A DNA stretch of 37,070 nucleotides from Tepidibacter sp. (GCF_025210165.1 NZ_JAOASI010000067.1:1-37070); one strand, 5' to 3'; numbered from the stretch's first letter, positions 14,452-23,955 are shown. Notes: generated from the letters alone by a model not told the origin. Made by a program: numbers and translations.

Positions 14452-15846
14452 TTAAGCGTCAGCTTTTGCTTTTGTAACTGAATGTACACATTCTCCATGT
14501 ACATCATGTAAAGCTTCCATTAGTCCCTCTGATAATGTTGGATGAGGATGAATAACATCCCCAACTTGCTCTACAGTAAGACCTAGATTAACAGCTAAAG
14601 TAAGCTCTGTTAGTAAGTCTGTTGCATGAGGACCTACTATAGAAGCCCCTACTATCTTGTCTTCATTGTCTGCTAATATCTTTATAAATCCTTGAAATTT
14701 TCCTATTGCCTGAGCTTTACCAAGTCCTCTAAACTCAAATTTCCCAATTTTATACTGTATACCTTTTTCCTCTAATTGCTTTTGGGTAAGTCCAACTCCT
14801 GCAACCTCAGGTTCTGTATATACACATCTTGGAATAGCTGTATAATTTATATTTTTATCTTTTCCAAGAGCATTTTCCACCGCTATCATACCTTCCTTTG
14901 AAGCTACATGCGCAAGGAAAGGACTATCCACTATATCACCTATTGCATATATTCCATCTACATTAGTTTGCATTTTTTCATCTACTACTATTTTTCCTCT
15001 TTCCGTTTTTATTCCAATATCTTCTATTCCTAAATTTTCAAGATAAGGTTTTCTACCTACAGAAACTAGCATAATATCTGCTTCTACAGATTTTCCATTA
15101 TCTAAATTTGCTATAACCTTTTCTTCCTTAATATTACATTTTTGTATTTTTTTACTTGTTAATAATTTAATTTTATCCTTTTTAAAGCTTCTTTGCAACT
15201 GTTTAGCAATATCTTTATCTTCAAAAGGAAGAACTTGATCATTCATTTCAACTATGGAAACTTCCGTTCCTAAAGTTCTAAAGAATTGACCAAACTCACA
15301 TCCAATTACTCCTCCTCCAACTATTAACATCGACTTTGGAAGTTTCTTTAGATTCAAAGCTTCATCACTAGTTATAACTGTCTCTTTATTATACGGAAAC
15401 ATAGGAGGTACTATAGGTACAGACCCTGTAGCAAGTATTATTTTATCCGCTTTTATTATTTCCTTTGATCCATCTTCTTTAGAAACCTCTATCTCATTCT
15501 TGCTTATTAATTTTCCAAATCCATTTATAAGCTTTACACCTTTTTTATCAAATAAAAATTCTATTCCTTTTACAAGCTGATCTACAATTTTATCTTTTCT
15601 ATTCATCATAGATTCAAAATCTGAATCTACCTTCCCATCTATATTAATACCATATTTTTCAGATTCTCTTACATTCATCAACATCTCTGAACATGCCAGC
15701 AAGGCTTTAGTAGGTATGCATCCAACATTTAAGCAAGTTCCACCTACTTTTCTCTTTTCTATTACTGTAACGTCAGCACCCATCATAGATGCTTTAATAG
15801 CCGCTACATATCCTCCTGGTCCTCCCCCTGTTACTGCTATTTTCAT
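14452..15846 (-). CDS. lpdA: Dihydrolipoyl dehydrogenase
   Basis: FAD-dependent oxidoreductase that reoxidises dihydrolipoamide with NAD+. Seen: N-terminal FAD fold VTGGGPGGYVAA, redox disulfide Cys38/Cys43 in GGTCLNVGCIPTK, NAD-binding IVGGGVIGCEFG, the second FAD motif YAIGDI and the catalytic HPHPTLSEG near the C-terminus. Length 464 is standard and there is no fused lipoyl domain. Its lipoyl substrate is probably GcvH, encoded seven genes downstream. It is separated from metF by 130 bases, the widest gap in the main part of the operon. Confidence 0.95.
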   Translation of the reverse strand: MKIAVTGGGPGGYVAAIKASMMGADVTVIEKRKVGGTCLNVGCIPTKALLACSEMLMNVRESEKYGINIDGKVDSDFESMMNRKDKIVDQLVKGIEFLFDKKGVKLINGFGKLISKNEIEVSKEDGSKEIIKADKIILATGSVPIVPPMFPYNKETVITSDEALNLKKLPKSMLIVGGGVIGCEFGQFFRTLGTEVSIVEMNDQVLPFEDKDIAKQLQRSFKKDKIKLLTSKKIQKCNIKEEKVIANLDNGKSVEADIMLVSVGRKPYLENLGIEDIGIKTERGKIVVDEKMQTNVDGIYAIGDIVDSPFLAHVASKEGMIAVENALGKDKNINYTAIPRCVYTEPEVAGVGLTQKQLEEKGIQYKIGKFEFRGLGKAQAIGKFQGFIKILADNEDKIVGASIVGPHATDLLTELTLAVNLGLTVEQVGDVIHPHPTLSEGLMEALHDVHGECVHSVTKAKADA

Positions 15847-15976
15847 CTAAAATCCCCCAATTTTCTCTATTTTTATACATTTTTTGTGTATTTTTATGCA
15901 TTAATATGTATAAATAAAGCCATCCTACTGTTTTTAAAACAACATATGACTACCTATTAATCTTTATTGAGTAATT
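15847..15976 (-). other. 130-base gap between metF and lpdA with inverted repeats
   Basis: Contains the short palindrome TGTTTTTAAAACA (near 15931) and a 9-bp inverted repeat TTTATACAT...ATGTATAAA on the minus strand. No U-tract follows the hairpin, and I cannot assign a convincing promoter. It may hold a processing site or weak internal promoter. No small gene is seen. Confidence 0.3.
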
Positions 15977-16912
15977 CTATAATCCAGCAGCATCAAGTAT
16001 GGCTGGTACATTTTCTTCTGCTCCAATTGCCATTATGTGTACCCCATCACATAAGTTTTCTTCTCTTATTTGTTTTATGAATTCACCAGAAATTTTAATT
16101 CCTTCTTTAACTCTTGCACTTGCCTTTAATTTCTTTGCTTCCTTCTCTGTTGCTTTATCTGGTATTTCTGCATTATTTGCAGCAGCTTTTATTCTTTCTA
16201 TAACATCTTCTGGTACATATATACCTGGAACATTAGCATTCATAAATCTAGCCATACCAACATTTTTCAGAGGTATTATTCCAGCTAATACTTTGCAATC
16301 TAAATGCTTAGTCTTTTCTCTAAACTCTCTCATAGTATCTATATCATAAACGGCCTGTGTTTGGAAAAATTTAGCACCAGAGTTTATTTTTTTCTCCATT
16401 TTAAGTATTTGCACTTCAAGCGGAGCATATCTTGGAGTTACACAAGCGCCTAAATAAAATTCAGGTTTACCCTTTAGCTCATTTCCAACCATATCAACTC
16501 CATCCATTAGCGTTTGAGCTGTTTGAAGTATTCCTACTGAATCTAAATCAAAAACAGGCTTTGCTCCTGGATGATCTCCAACTACTGTATGATCACCTGT
16601 TAAAGCTAACATGTTTTTAATATGGAATAATCCAGCAGATAATAATTCACCTTGTATTGCTATTCTATTTCTATCTCTTCCTGTCATTTGAAGAACAGGT
16701 TCAAGACCTTCATCCTTTAAAACTTTACAAGTAGCCAGTGATGATGTTCTCATAACAGCTGATTGAAAGTCTGTTACATTAACTCCGTGTACTCTTCCTT
16801 TTATCATTTTTGCACAATCTATTAAATGTTTAAAATCAATTCCCTTAGGAGGAGCCATTTCAGCTGTAACACCGAATTCTCCACCTTCTAAAGCTTTTCT
16901 TAACATGCTCAT
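15977..16912 (-). CDS. metF: Methylenetetrahydrofolate reductase, MetF subunit
   Basis: Reduces 5,10-methylene-THF to 5-methyl-THF, the last step of the methyl branch. I chose the ATG at 16912 (MSMLRKALEGGEFGVTAEM...), 6 bases after GGGGGA; the longer frame overlaps metV and has no RBS. The 311-residue TIM barrel includes the catalytic Glu region TAEMAPPKG, LTGDH and FFQTQAVYDI. It is paired with metV immediately upstream, as in acetogenic MetVF enzymes. No rnfC2 or hdr/mvhD genes adjoin it, so its electron donor is not evident from context. Confidence 0.94.
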   Translation of the reverse strand: MSMLRKALEGGEFGVTAEMAPPKGIDFKHLIDCAKMIKGRVHGVNVTDFQSAVMRTSSLATCKVLKDEGLEPVLQMTGRDRNRIAIQGELLSAGLFHIKNMLALTGDHTVVGDHPGAKPVFDLDSVGILQTAQTLMDGVDMVGNELKGKPEFYLGACVTPRYAPLEVQILKMEKKINSGAKFFQTQAVYDIDTMREFREKTKHLDCKVLAGIIPLKNVGMARFMNANVPGIYVPEDVIERIKAAANNAEIPDKATEKEAKKLKASARVKEGIKISGEFIKQIREENLCDGVHIMAIGAEENVPAILDAAGL

Positions 16913-16935
16913 CTCAAATCCCCCTTTTAAACCTT

Positions 16936-17604
16936 CTAAGCTTTCGCTAATTCTTGTTTTTTCTTTAAGTTTATATGTCTTGGATTTGCACATTTCTTAT
17001 AGTCTTTAGCTGGTTTTATAGCTGTTAAGTTATCAAGCTGATTTAATTCTTTTAATCTTTCATATATCATAATCCATGCACATTCATTTTCTGGATTAAC
17101 CTCACACTTTCCATCCTTAGCTCCACCACAGGCTCCATTTAATAATCCCTTAGCACACATAGTTACTGGACAGATACCTCCAGTCCATCCAAGTTCACAC
17201 TCTCCACAAGCTTTACAGGATTCAGAGAATTGACCAACCCTTTCAATTTCTCCAATAAACATAGTGTTATTCCCTGGATATACTGGGATTTTAACATTCT
17301 TAGCTATTGTTTGAGTTCCATCCCCACATGATAGAGAAATTATAGCATCCGCTTCTTTTAATTCCTGTTTTAAAGATTTTAAATCTTTTTTTACTTTTAA
17401 TAAATTACACGATGGATCCAAAAGTTTCACCCCTAAAACTTCTTTACCATTCTCTTGTAATATATTTTTCATTTCTTCTATTTCTTCTTCTCCACCGACC
17501 TTACAAGTTGATGCACATAGTGAACATCCTGTAACAATTACCTTCTGAGCGTCCTTTATATATTGTAGAACTTCCTCTAAAGGTTTTTTTTCTGAAATTA
17601 TCAT
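16936..17604 (-). CDS. metV: Methylenetetrahydrofolate reductase zinc/cysteine-rich subunit MetV
   Basis: 222-residue partner of MetF, found in acetogens. It is cysteine-rich: CSLCASTC near residues 26-33, and in the C-terminal half CKACGECELGWTGGICPVTMC, followed by CGGAKDGKC and a final Cys. This is the methylene-THF reductase C-terminal domain. It probably carries Fe-S clusters and/or zinc and relays electrons to the MetF flavin (known for related MetVF complexes). RBS GGGGGG lies before the ATG; the gene is 24 bases from metF. Confidence 0.9.
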   Translation of the reverse strand: MIISEKKPLEEVLQYIKDAQKVIVTGCSLCASTCKVGGEEEIEEMKNILQENGKEVLGVKLLDPSCNLLKVKKDLKSLKQELKEADAIISLSCGDGTQTIAKNVKIPVYPGNNTMFIGEIERVGQFSESCKACGECELGWTGGICPVTMCAKGLLNGACGGAKDGKCEVNPENECAWIMIYERLKELNQLDNLTAIKPAKDYKKCANPRHINLKKKQELAKA

Positions 17605-17621
17605 CTCTATCCCCCCTTGTT

Positions 17622-18494
17622 TTATGCGTTGTTTTGCATTTTACAAGCTTTAACTAGATGTTTTGCAAGTATAGAAGTTGTAACAGATCCAACCCCAGCA
17701 GGAACTGGTGTTATATTAGATACTTTATTCTTAACATTATCTGTATCAACATCTCCACATAATTTTCCATCTTCATCCACATTTATACCAACATCTATAA
17801 CTACTGCTCCTTCTTTTATAAAGCTTTCTTTTACCATCTTAGCTCTTCCAACAGCAGCTACTAATACATCAGCCTCACTTGTAACCTTTTCTAAATCCTT
17901 AGTTCTTGAATGACATATAGTAACCGTTGCATTTTCATTTAATAAAAGCATAGCAGCTGGTTTTCCAACAACCATAGATCTTCCAAGTACAGCTACCTTC
18001 TTACCAGAAAGTTCTACTCCATAATGCTTTAATATTTCTACTACTGCAGTAGGTGTACATGGTGGATATCCAGATTTATCTCCTTCCATAACTTTTGCTG
18101 CGTTCACTGGACTAAAACAATCTACATCTTTTTCAGGAGATATAACATATTTTATTTGTTCCTCATTTAAATGTTTTGGAAGAGGTCTAAAGCACAATAT
18201 TCCATGAGTTGAATTATCTTCATTTACTTTTTTCAATTCATTTATGTAATCTTCTTGAGTTATATCTTCAGCAAGTTCTCTAACTTCTGCTATTATACCT
18301 ATTTTTTCGCATCTTTTAAGTGCTCCACGCTCATAAGCTAAGTCATCTCCTCTTGCGCCTACTCTAACTATTGTAAGCTTAGGATTTACGCCTTTAGCTC
18401 TTAATTCTTCAACTTCCTTTATTAATTCTTCTGATATTTTATCAGCAACAGGTTTTCCTTTTATAATACTATCCTTGACTACTGCATCTGCCAT
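17622..18494 (-). CDS. folD: Methylenetetrahydrofolate dehydrogenase (FolD family)
   Basis: Oxidoreductase interconverting methenyl- and methylene-THF with NAD(P)H. Recognised by RVGARGDDLAYERGALKRCEKIGI (substrate/catalytic region), CFRPLPKH, DVDCFSPVNAAK and the NAD(P) Rossmann loop VLGRSMVVGKPAAMLL, with CHSRT following. 290 residues is usual for FolD. FolD proteins can be bifunctional with cyclohydrolase, but a separate cyclohydrolase (fchA) is adjacent, so this one may act mainly as the dehydrogenase. Cofactor preference cannot be read from the sequence. Confidence 0.93.
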   Translation of the reverse strand: MADAVVKDSIIKGKPVADKISEELIKEVEELRAKGVNPKLTIVRVGARGDDLAYERGALKRCEKIGIIAEVRELAEDITQEDYINELKKVNEDNSTHGILCFRPLPKHLNEEQIKYVISPEKDVDCFSPVNAAKVMEGDKSGYPPCTPTAVVEILKHYGVELSGKKVAVLGRSMVVGKPAAMLLLNENATVTICHSRTKDLEKVTSEADVLVAAVGRAKMVKESFIKEGAVVIDVGINVDEDGKLCGDVDTDNVKNKVSNITPVPAGVGSVTTSILAKHLVKACKMQNNA

Positions 18495-18510
18495 TTAAAG
18501 CTCCCCCTTC

Positions 18511-19143
18511 TTATTTGCAAAGTTCTTGTTCAACCTTTTTGTAAACTTCATCAGCTATCTTAGTTCCTTCAGAAACTAATCTATCCGTTTCTTCTTTAAC
18601 TTTATTTACATACTCTTGATCTTTTATAGAATTTATATTTATAGCTACATTTAATTTTCCGCTTATAAGTGCAGCTCTTAAACACTGTACTCCAACTCCG
18701 ATATCACTTATGGCAAGCTTAGATGTTTTTCCAACTAAATCTTCATGAAGTTTTATTGCTTTATAACAAGTTCTCACTACCTCTATAGGAACTGAACATG
18801 CTGTTTTTAAAGCTTCTTCCATCACTTTATCTTTTTCCTTCTTCTCTTCTTCTGTGTTAGCTTTTATTCCATATGCCTTTGATAAAGGTAAGAAATTTTT
18901 AGCATCTTCATCTACCATATTAAGTAACTCTTCTTGAATCTTAGTAGCCTTTTCTAGGGTTTTATTAACTACCTCTTCATATTCTGCATACTTTTTCTTT
19001 CCTATCGTCAAGTTGCAGACCATGCTTCCAAGGGCCATTCCTATAGCTCCTACCAAAGCTGCTGCCCCTCCACCTCCAGGGACAGCTGCTTTAGAAGCAA
19101 GAACCTCAACGAATTCTATAGAGTTTTTCTCTATTAATTTCAT
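18511..19143 (-). CDS. fchA: Methenyltetrahydrofolate cyclohydrolase (FchA/FTCD-C family)
   Basis: 210-residue helical protein of the formiminotransferase-cyclodeaminase C-terminal family. The N-terminus FVEVLASKAAVPGGGGAAALVGAIG is the diagnostic glycine-rich folate-binding loop. It converts 10-formyl-THF to methenyl-THF in the methyl branch. It is flanked by fhs (17 bases upstream) and folD (16 bases downstream) in pathway order. RBS AGGAGG. Confidence 0.94.
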   Translation of the reverse strand: MKLIEKNSIEFVEVLASKAAVPGGGGAAALVGAIGMALGSMVCNLTIGKKKYAEYEEVVNKTLEKATKIQEELLNMVDEDAKNFLPLSKAYGIKANTEEEKKEKDKVMEEALKTACSVPIEVVRTCYKAIKLHEDLVGKTSKLAISDIGVGVQCLRAALISGKLNVAININSIKDQEYVNKVKEETDRLVSEGTKIADEVYKKVEQELCK

Positions 19144-19160
19144 ATTAGTTCCTCCTATTC

Positions 19161-20837
19161 TTAGAATAATCCTGATATTGTTCCATTTTCATCTACATCT
19201 ATTCTTTCGGCTGCTGGGACCTTTGGAAGTCCTGGCATCTTCATTATTTCACCAGTTAATGCTACTATAAATCCTGCTCCTGCTGAAACTGTTACTTGTC
19301 TTACAGTTATATTAAATCCTGTAGGTCTCCCAAGCTTAGTTTTATCATCAGTTAATGAATATTGAGTTTTAGCCATACATATAGGCATTTCTTTAAATCC
19401 AAGATTTTCAAGATTCTCTATTTCCTTAGTTGTAGCTGGAGTAAAGTCTACATCATCAGCACCATATACTTTTTGAGCTATATTTCTTATCTTATCTTTA
19501 ATAGGCATATCAGACTCATATGCAAAAGTAAAGTCATTCTCTTCTTCTTCTATTAATCTAAGAACTTCCTTGGCTACTTCAACTCCACCTTCTCCTCCTT
19601 TTGCCCATACTTCTGATAAAGCAACATTAACACCTAATTCTTCACATTTTTGCTTAACTAAGTTAATCTCAGCCTCTGTATCAAGTGGGAATCTATTTAT
19701 AGCAACTACTGCAGGTAATTTATATACCTTAGTAATATTTTCAACATGTTTTAATAAGTTTGGAAGTCCTTTTTCTAAGGCCTCTAAGTTTTCTTCATTT
19801 AAATCATTCTTAGCTACTCCACCATTGTATTTAAGTGCTCTAACAGTAGCAACTATTATAACTGCATCCGGCTTTAAATCAGCCATTCTACATTTAATAT
19901 CTAAGAACTTCTCAGCTCCAAGGTCTGCTCCAAATCCAGCTTCTGTTATTACATAGTCTGCAAAATGCATAGCCATCTTAGTAGCTATTACAGAGTTACA
20001 ACCATGTGCTATATTTGCAAATGGTCCTCCATGAACAAATGCTGGTGTTCCTTCAAGCGTTTGTACAAGGTTTGGTTTTAAGGCATCTTTTAAAAGAGCT
20101 GCCATAGCACCATGTGCATTTATTTGTCCAGCAGTAACAGGTTCTCCTGATCTATTGTAACCTATTATTATTCTAGACAATCTTTCTTTTAAATCTGATA
20201 TGTCATTAGCAAGACAAAATGCTGCCATAATTTCAGATGCAACAGTTATATCAAACCCATCTTCTCTTGGCATTCCATTAGCCTTTCCACCAAGTCCATC
20301 AACTACAAATCTTAACTGTCTATCATTCATATCAACACATCTTCTCCAAGTTATTCTTCTTGGATCAATGTCAAGTTTATTTCCTTGATATATATGGTTA
20401 TCTATCATAGCCGCAAGTAAATTATTTGCAGCACCTATAGCATGAAAATCTCCTGTAAAGTGTAAGTTTATATCTTCCATTGGAACAACTTGTGCATATC
20501 CTCCACCAGCAGCTCCTCCTTTAACTCCAAATACAGGTCCAAGTGATGGTTCTCTTAGGGCAACTAAAACATTTTTATCCAGCTTAGCAAGTCCATCTGC
20601 AACACCTATAGTTGTAGTCGTTTTTCCTTCTCCAGCTGGTGTTGGATTTATTGCTGTAGTTAATATTAACTTAGCTTTTTTTCCAGTTTCTCTTTTTAAT
20701 AAGTTATAATCAACTTTAGCTTTATATTTTCCATATAGCTCAATATCTTCTTCCATTAACTCAAGCTTTTTAGCAATCTCTCTTATATCTTGCGGCTTAG
20801 CTTCTTGAGCTATTTCAATATCAGATTTAAAACTCAT
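19161..20837 (-). CDS. fhs: Formate-tetrahydrofolate ligase
   Basis: ATP-dependent activation of formate to 10-formyl-THF, the entry step of the methyl branch. Seen: P-loop [69 protein letters not shown] and the C-terminal [13 protein letters not shown]. Length 558 matches the about 556-residue family. No formate dehydrogenase gene is in the window, so the formate source lies elsewhere. Confidence 0.97.
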   Translation of the reverse strand: MSFKSDIEIAQEAKPQDIREIAKKLELMEEDIELYGKYKAKVDYNLLKRETGKKAKLILTTAINPTPAGEGKTTTTIGVADGLAKLDKNVLVALREPSLGPVFGVKGGAAGGGYAQVVPMEDINLHFTGDFHAIGAANNLLAAMIDNHIYQGNKLDIDPRRITWRRCVDMNDRQLRFVVDGLGGKANGMPREDGFDITVASEIMAAFCLANDISDLKERLSRIIIGYNRSGEPVTAGQINAHGAMAALLKDALKPNLVQTLEGTPAFVHGGPFANIAHGCNSVIATKMAMHFADYVITEAGFGADLGAEKFLDIKCRMADLKPDAVIIVATVRALKYNGGVAKNDLNEENLEALEKGLPNLLKHVENITKVYKLPAVVAINRFPLDTEAEINLVKQKCEELGVNVALSEVWAKGGEGGVEVAKEVLRLIEEEENDFTFAYESDMPIKDKIRNIAQKVYGADDVDFTPATTKEIENLENLGFKEMPICMAKTQYSLTDDKTKLGRPTGFNITVRQVTVSAGAGFIVALTGEIMKMPGLPKVPAAERIDVDENGTISGLF

Positions 20838-20838
20838 T

Positions 20839-21612
20839 TTAAATTCCCCCTTGTATTTTTTCTTTTATATTCTTTATCTCCTCTCTAGTTTTTTCACTAT
20901 TGTCATAAGGAGATAAATTTTGCCTATCTGAATTTATTACATCTTCATTATAATATATAAAACCTAAAAGTTCTTCTTTTTTTACATTATCTAATATGAA
21001 ACATTCGTCTTTTTCATTTCTTATTTTATTTGCAACTACCCAAACTTTACGTACTCCTATATCTTTACCTAGTTTTTTGACTTTCCTATAAGTCTGAAGA
21101 CTTCTTTCTCCTGGTTCAACTACCACTATAAAAGCATCTACACCTTGAGCTGTTCCTCTTGCCAAATGCTCAATACCAGCTTCCATGTCCATAACAACTA
21201 CATCTTTATTTTGAAGAATCAGATGAGAAGTAAGTCTTTTAAGTAATACATGCTCTGGGCAAACACAACCAGATCCACCTGTATCAACAGTTCCCATACT
21301 AAGAACTCCTACTCCATTATACTCCTTGCAGTATCTATCAGGTATATCATCTACTTTTGGATTCATTTTAAACATTTTATTAAATGTTCCAGCTTGTGCA
21401 CTAGTTCTTTCTTCTACTAAGTTTTTCATTTCTGATATAGGTACTATTTCATCTATTAGTTTTTGAGGAAACCCTAATGCCAATGCTAAATTGGCATCAG
21501 GATCTGCATCAACTGATAAAACTCTATAACCTTCGTCTGCATATATTCTAGAAAGCATTGCCGAAAATGTTGTTTTTCCCACTCCACCTTTTCCTGTTAC
21601 AGCTATTTTCAT
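20839..21612 (-). CDS. cooC: CooC-type nickel-insertion ATPase next to cooS
   Basis: MinD/ParA-like ATPase that inserts nickel into the C-cluster of CO dehydrogenase. Deviant Walker [10 protein letters not shown] at residues 7-15; CxC nickel site Cys116-Val-Cys118 in [10 protein letters not shown]; Asp-rich switch [10 protein letters not shown]. 257 residues. Its position immediately after cooS (gap 26 bases) and its closer match to canonical CooC suggest it serves CODH, while the second paralogue serves ACS. Only one base separates its stop codon from the fhs start codon region's neighbour, indicating tight cotranscription. Confidence 0.92.
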   Translation of the reverse strand: MKIAVTGKGGVGKTTFSAMLSRIYADEGYRVLSVDADPDANLALALGFPQKLIDEIVPISEMKNLVEERTSAQAGTFNKMFKMNPKVDDIPDRYCKEYNGVGVLSMGTVDTGGSGCVCPEHVLLKRLTSHLILQNKDVVVMDMEAGIEHLARGTAQGVDAFIVVVEPGERSLQTYRKVKKLGKDIGVRKVWVVANKIRNEKDECFILDNVKKEELLGFIYYNEDVINSDRQNLSPYDNSEKTREEIKNIKEKIQGGI

Positions 21613-21638
21613 GTTTTATCACCTTTTTCAGTTTATTT

Positions 21639-23549
21639 TTAAGCTTTTGCTAATTCCTCTTTTTTCTCGAACATTTCTTCTAAATTCTTACGTTTTTGTT
21701 CTATTCTTTCTATTATTTGTCCTGCAGCTTTTACAGGATCTGGTTCTACAAAGAATTTAGCTCCAATCATATTTTCCATTTCATTTGTAAGTATTTCTAG
21801 AACTCTTGGTCCTCCTGTTACAGGCGGTACTACTCCAAGCCATGTATCTATTCCTGATGAAACAACATAGGTTCCTATAGCTACTGCCTTTTCTGACATC
21901 CACTCAGGTGCTGCTCCAACAACTGGTAATTGAGGTATATCAACATTTAAGAATTTAGCAACCTCTCCTACAAGATGTAATATACGGCTTATATCAACAC
22001 AAGAACCCATATGAAGTACAGGCGGTATATCTACAAGTTCACATACAGTTGCAAGACCTTTACCTGCTAATTTTCTAGCATCCTTACTTAAAAGACCAGC
22101 CTTTGCACAAGCTTGTGCTGAGCATCCTGTAACAACAACTATTACATCATTCTTAATAAGTTCTTTTATTAATTCAATATGTCCATAATCATGCTTAACC
22201 TTAGGATTATTACATCCAACTATTCCAGCAGCCCCTCTTATAACTCCTGATGTTATACAATCAGCAAGAGGTTTAACTGTTCCAACTGGATCTATATGAG
22301 AGTTTACAACCTTATCTAATTGGTTTATTATAGCTTCAACACTATATCCTACAGTTGCATTATTTTTAGTTTTAGGAATGAATACTTTTTTATTGTCTCT
22401 ATTTTTAAAATTTAGTATAGCTTCTTTAACTATTAATTTAGCTGATTCAAATGCTTTTTCTTCATCAAACTCTAAGTGAGTTGCACCTGTGATTCTAGCT
22501 TTTGGAGATGTAGTTATGAATTTTGTATGATAACAATCTGAAAGAGGTGCTAATGCTGGGAATATACACTGAACATCAACTATTACAGCTTCTACTGCTC
22601 CAGTTAATATTGCAAGCTCTTGTTGAGCAAAATTTCCAGCTATTTTAACTCCATGTCTCATTGTAACTTCATTTGCTGTACAGCACATACCAGCAAGATT
22701 TATTCCATCAGCTCCAACTTCCTTAGCTAAAGCTACAAGTTCTGGATCCTCCGCTGCAAGTACTATCATTTCTGATAATGAAGGCTCATGTCCATGAAGC
22801 ACTATATTTACTTGATTTTCTTCTAAAACACCAAGATTTGCTTCTGTTTCTCTAGGTATTGGTGTTCCAAATAATATATCACTAAGTTCTGTAGCTATGT
22901 AAGAACCTCCCCAACCATCAGCTAAAGCTGTTCTCATTGAAATATTTAACATACTATCTGCATCAGCAGTACAACCCACATGAGTTGAATGCATAATAGT
23001 TACAACTTCTCTATCTATAGCTCTTGGTACTATATTTAAATCTTCCCAAGTTTTTCTTCTTTGTTGTGGTAATGATGGAGGCAATTCTAAACTTCCAAAA
23101 GGCTTTCCAAATTCATTAAGTGCAAATCCTGCAACCTCATGAGCTATATCATATATATCTCTTCCCTCTGTAGCTATTTCCCATCTTTTAGCTAGGCTTA
23201 TTAATTTGGCTTCATCTCTAACCTTATAATTACCATCTTTACTGGCCATATGAAGAACATGAGCTATATCTCTACCATGATCTGAATGGGCTGCTGCTCC
23301 CCCTGCTACCATTCTTGCAAAGTTTCTAGATACAATAACATCTGGAGTTGCTCCACAAAGTCCTCTAGGAGTTTTTGGAGTTATCCTACAAGGTCCCATA
23401 GCACATATTCTACAGCATATTCCTTTTTCCCCCATAGGACATGGCTTCATATTTGCTTTTCTATCCCAAATAGTCTCTACTCCATCCTCCTGAGCTTTTT
23501 TGATTAGATTATTAGTTGCATCATCAATTGACAATAACTTTTCATCCAT
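21639..23549 (-). CDS. cooS: Ni-Fe carbon monoxide dehydrogenase catalytic subunit
   Basis: Reduces CO2 to CO for acetyl-CoA synthesis, or oxidises CO. D-cluster cysteines Cys37 and 45 and B-cluster cysteines Cys46, 49, 54 and 65 are in KPCPMGEKGICCRICAMGPC. C-cluster ligand regions are visible: HGHEPSLSEM, INLAGMCCTANE, VQCIFPAL, GIVGCNN, TGCSAQACAKAG and HMGSCVDIS. Length 636 is closer to CooS-type enzymes than to the about 674-residue AcsA of Moorella. The operon makes it the CODH partner of AcsB, so acsA would be an equally valid name. It is the first gene of the operon, with RBS GGGGG and a long regulated leader. Confidence 0.97.
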   Translation of the reverse strand: MDEKLLSIDDATNNLIKKAQEDGVETIWDRKANMKPCPMGEKGICCRICAMGPCRITPKTPRGLCGATPDVIVSRNFARMVAGGAAAHSDHGRDIAHVLHMASKDGNYKVRDEAKLISLAKRWEIATEGRDIYDIAHEVAGFALNEFGKPFGSLELPPSLPQQRRKTWEDLNIVPRAIDREVVTIMHSTHVGCTADADSMLNISMRTALADGWGGSYIATELSDILFGTPIPRETEANLGVLEENQVNIVLHGHEPSLSEMIVLAAEDPELVALAKEVGADGINLAGMCCTANEVTMRHGVKIAGNFAQQELAILTGAVEAVIVDVQCIFPALAPLSDCYHTKFITTSPKARITGATHLEFDEEKAFESAKLIVKEAILNFKNRDNKKVFIPKTKNNATVGYSVEAIINQLDKVVNSHIDPVGTVKPLADCITSGVIRGAAGIVGCNNPKVKHDYGHIELIKELIKNDVIVVVTGCSAQACAKAGLLSKDARKLAGKGLATVCELVDIPPVLHMGSCVDISRILHLVGEVAKFLNVDIPQLPVVGAAPEWMSEKAVAIGTYVVSSGIDTWLGVVPPVTGGPRVLEILTNEMENMIGAKFFVEPDPVKAAGQIIERIEQKRKNLEEMFEKKEELAKA

Positions 23550-23611
23550 ATTTTTTCCCCCTTTTAATGGTAACCTCTTGAAATTTTAAATTTCACTATA
23601 TATATAACAAC

Positions 23612-23635
23612 AAAAAGAGTCTTCATGACTTTTTT
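23612..23635 (-). promoter_or_regulatory. Hairpin in the cooS leader
   Basis: AAAAAAGTC-atgaa-GACTCTTTTT on the minus strand forms a nine-pair stem with one mismatch, about 65 bases upstream of the cooS ATG. The U-run is part of the stem, so it would be a weak terminator or attenuator at best. A second short palindrome, GAAATTTAAAATTTC (23580-23594), lies nearer the RBS. Confidence 0.3.
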
Positions 23636-23746
23636 CGTTATCTTCAGATAATTATTAACTACTATTCAAATTTCATGAGCATCAAAACATTATGTCTAGA
23701 TCCAAAATCAAACAACTAATTTTATTTAAACTTACAACCCCTTAAA

Positions 23747-23764
23747 TTGTTAATTTAAAAACAA
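23747..23764. promoter_or_regulatory. Candidate Rex (NADH/NAD+ redox repressor) binding site
   Basis: The minus strand reads TTGTTTTTAAATTAACAA. Against the Rex consensus TTGTTAA-N4-TTAACAA this is 12 of 14 conserved positions, with one half-site perfect. It lies 198 bases upstream of the cooS ATG and downstream of both candidate promoters, where a repressor would block elongation, or a nearer promoter not recognised here. Rex control of fermentation and C1 genes is known in Clostridia; its use here is inferred. Confidence 0.5.
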
Positions 23765-23815
23765 TCAAAAACAAAAAATATATTTTTGCTCTAATTTTTT
23801 TTATTTAATAAGTTA

Positions 23816-23824
23816 ATTATAACA
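23816..23824 (-). promoter_or_regulatory. Candidate extended -10 promoter for cooS
   Basis: On the minus strand TGTTATAAT gives a perfect TATAAT (23816-23821) with the TG of an extended -10. No good -35 lies 16-18 bases upstream. The perfect palindrome ACATTAAAATGT overlaps its upstream side. Initiation near 23809 would give a leader of about 260 bases. Confidence 0.4.
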
Positions 23825-23955
23825 CATTTTAATGTAATTTTTGTGTTTTTTCACAATTATTATTGCGTTTTTTAATAAATATAAAAAATATAGCATTATT
23901 CATTACACGAATGTGTACTTTCATTAATGTTTTCAATATTAAAATGATCTTATAC

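Noticed and set aside
15847-15976. Possible second Rex site at the TGTTTTTAAAACA palindrome upstream of lpdA
   Set aside because: It matches only the outer part of the Rex consensus and lacks the TTAACAA half-site; too weak to call.
16913-16993. Longer metF start overlapping metV
   Set aside because: The extra 27 residues overlap the metV 3' end, lack an RBS, and MetF proteins begin near the MSMLRKAL segment.
23552-23815. Metabolite riboswitch (cobalamin or NiCo type) in the cooS leader
   Set aside because: I could not find the conserved core of any known class; the leader is mostly A/T with only short, weak stems.
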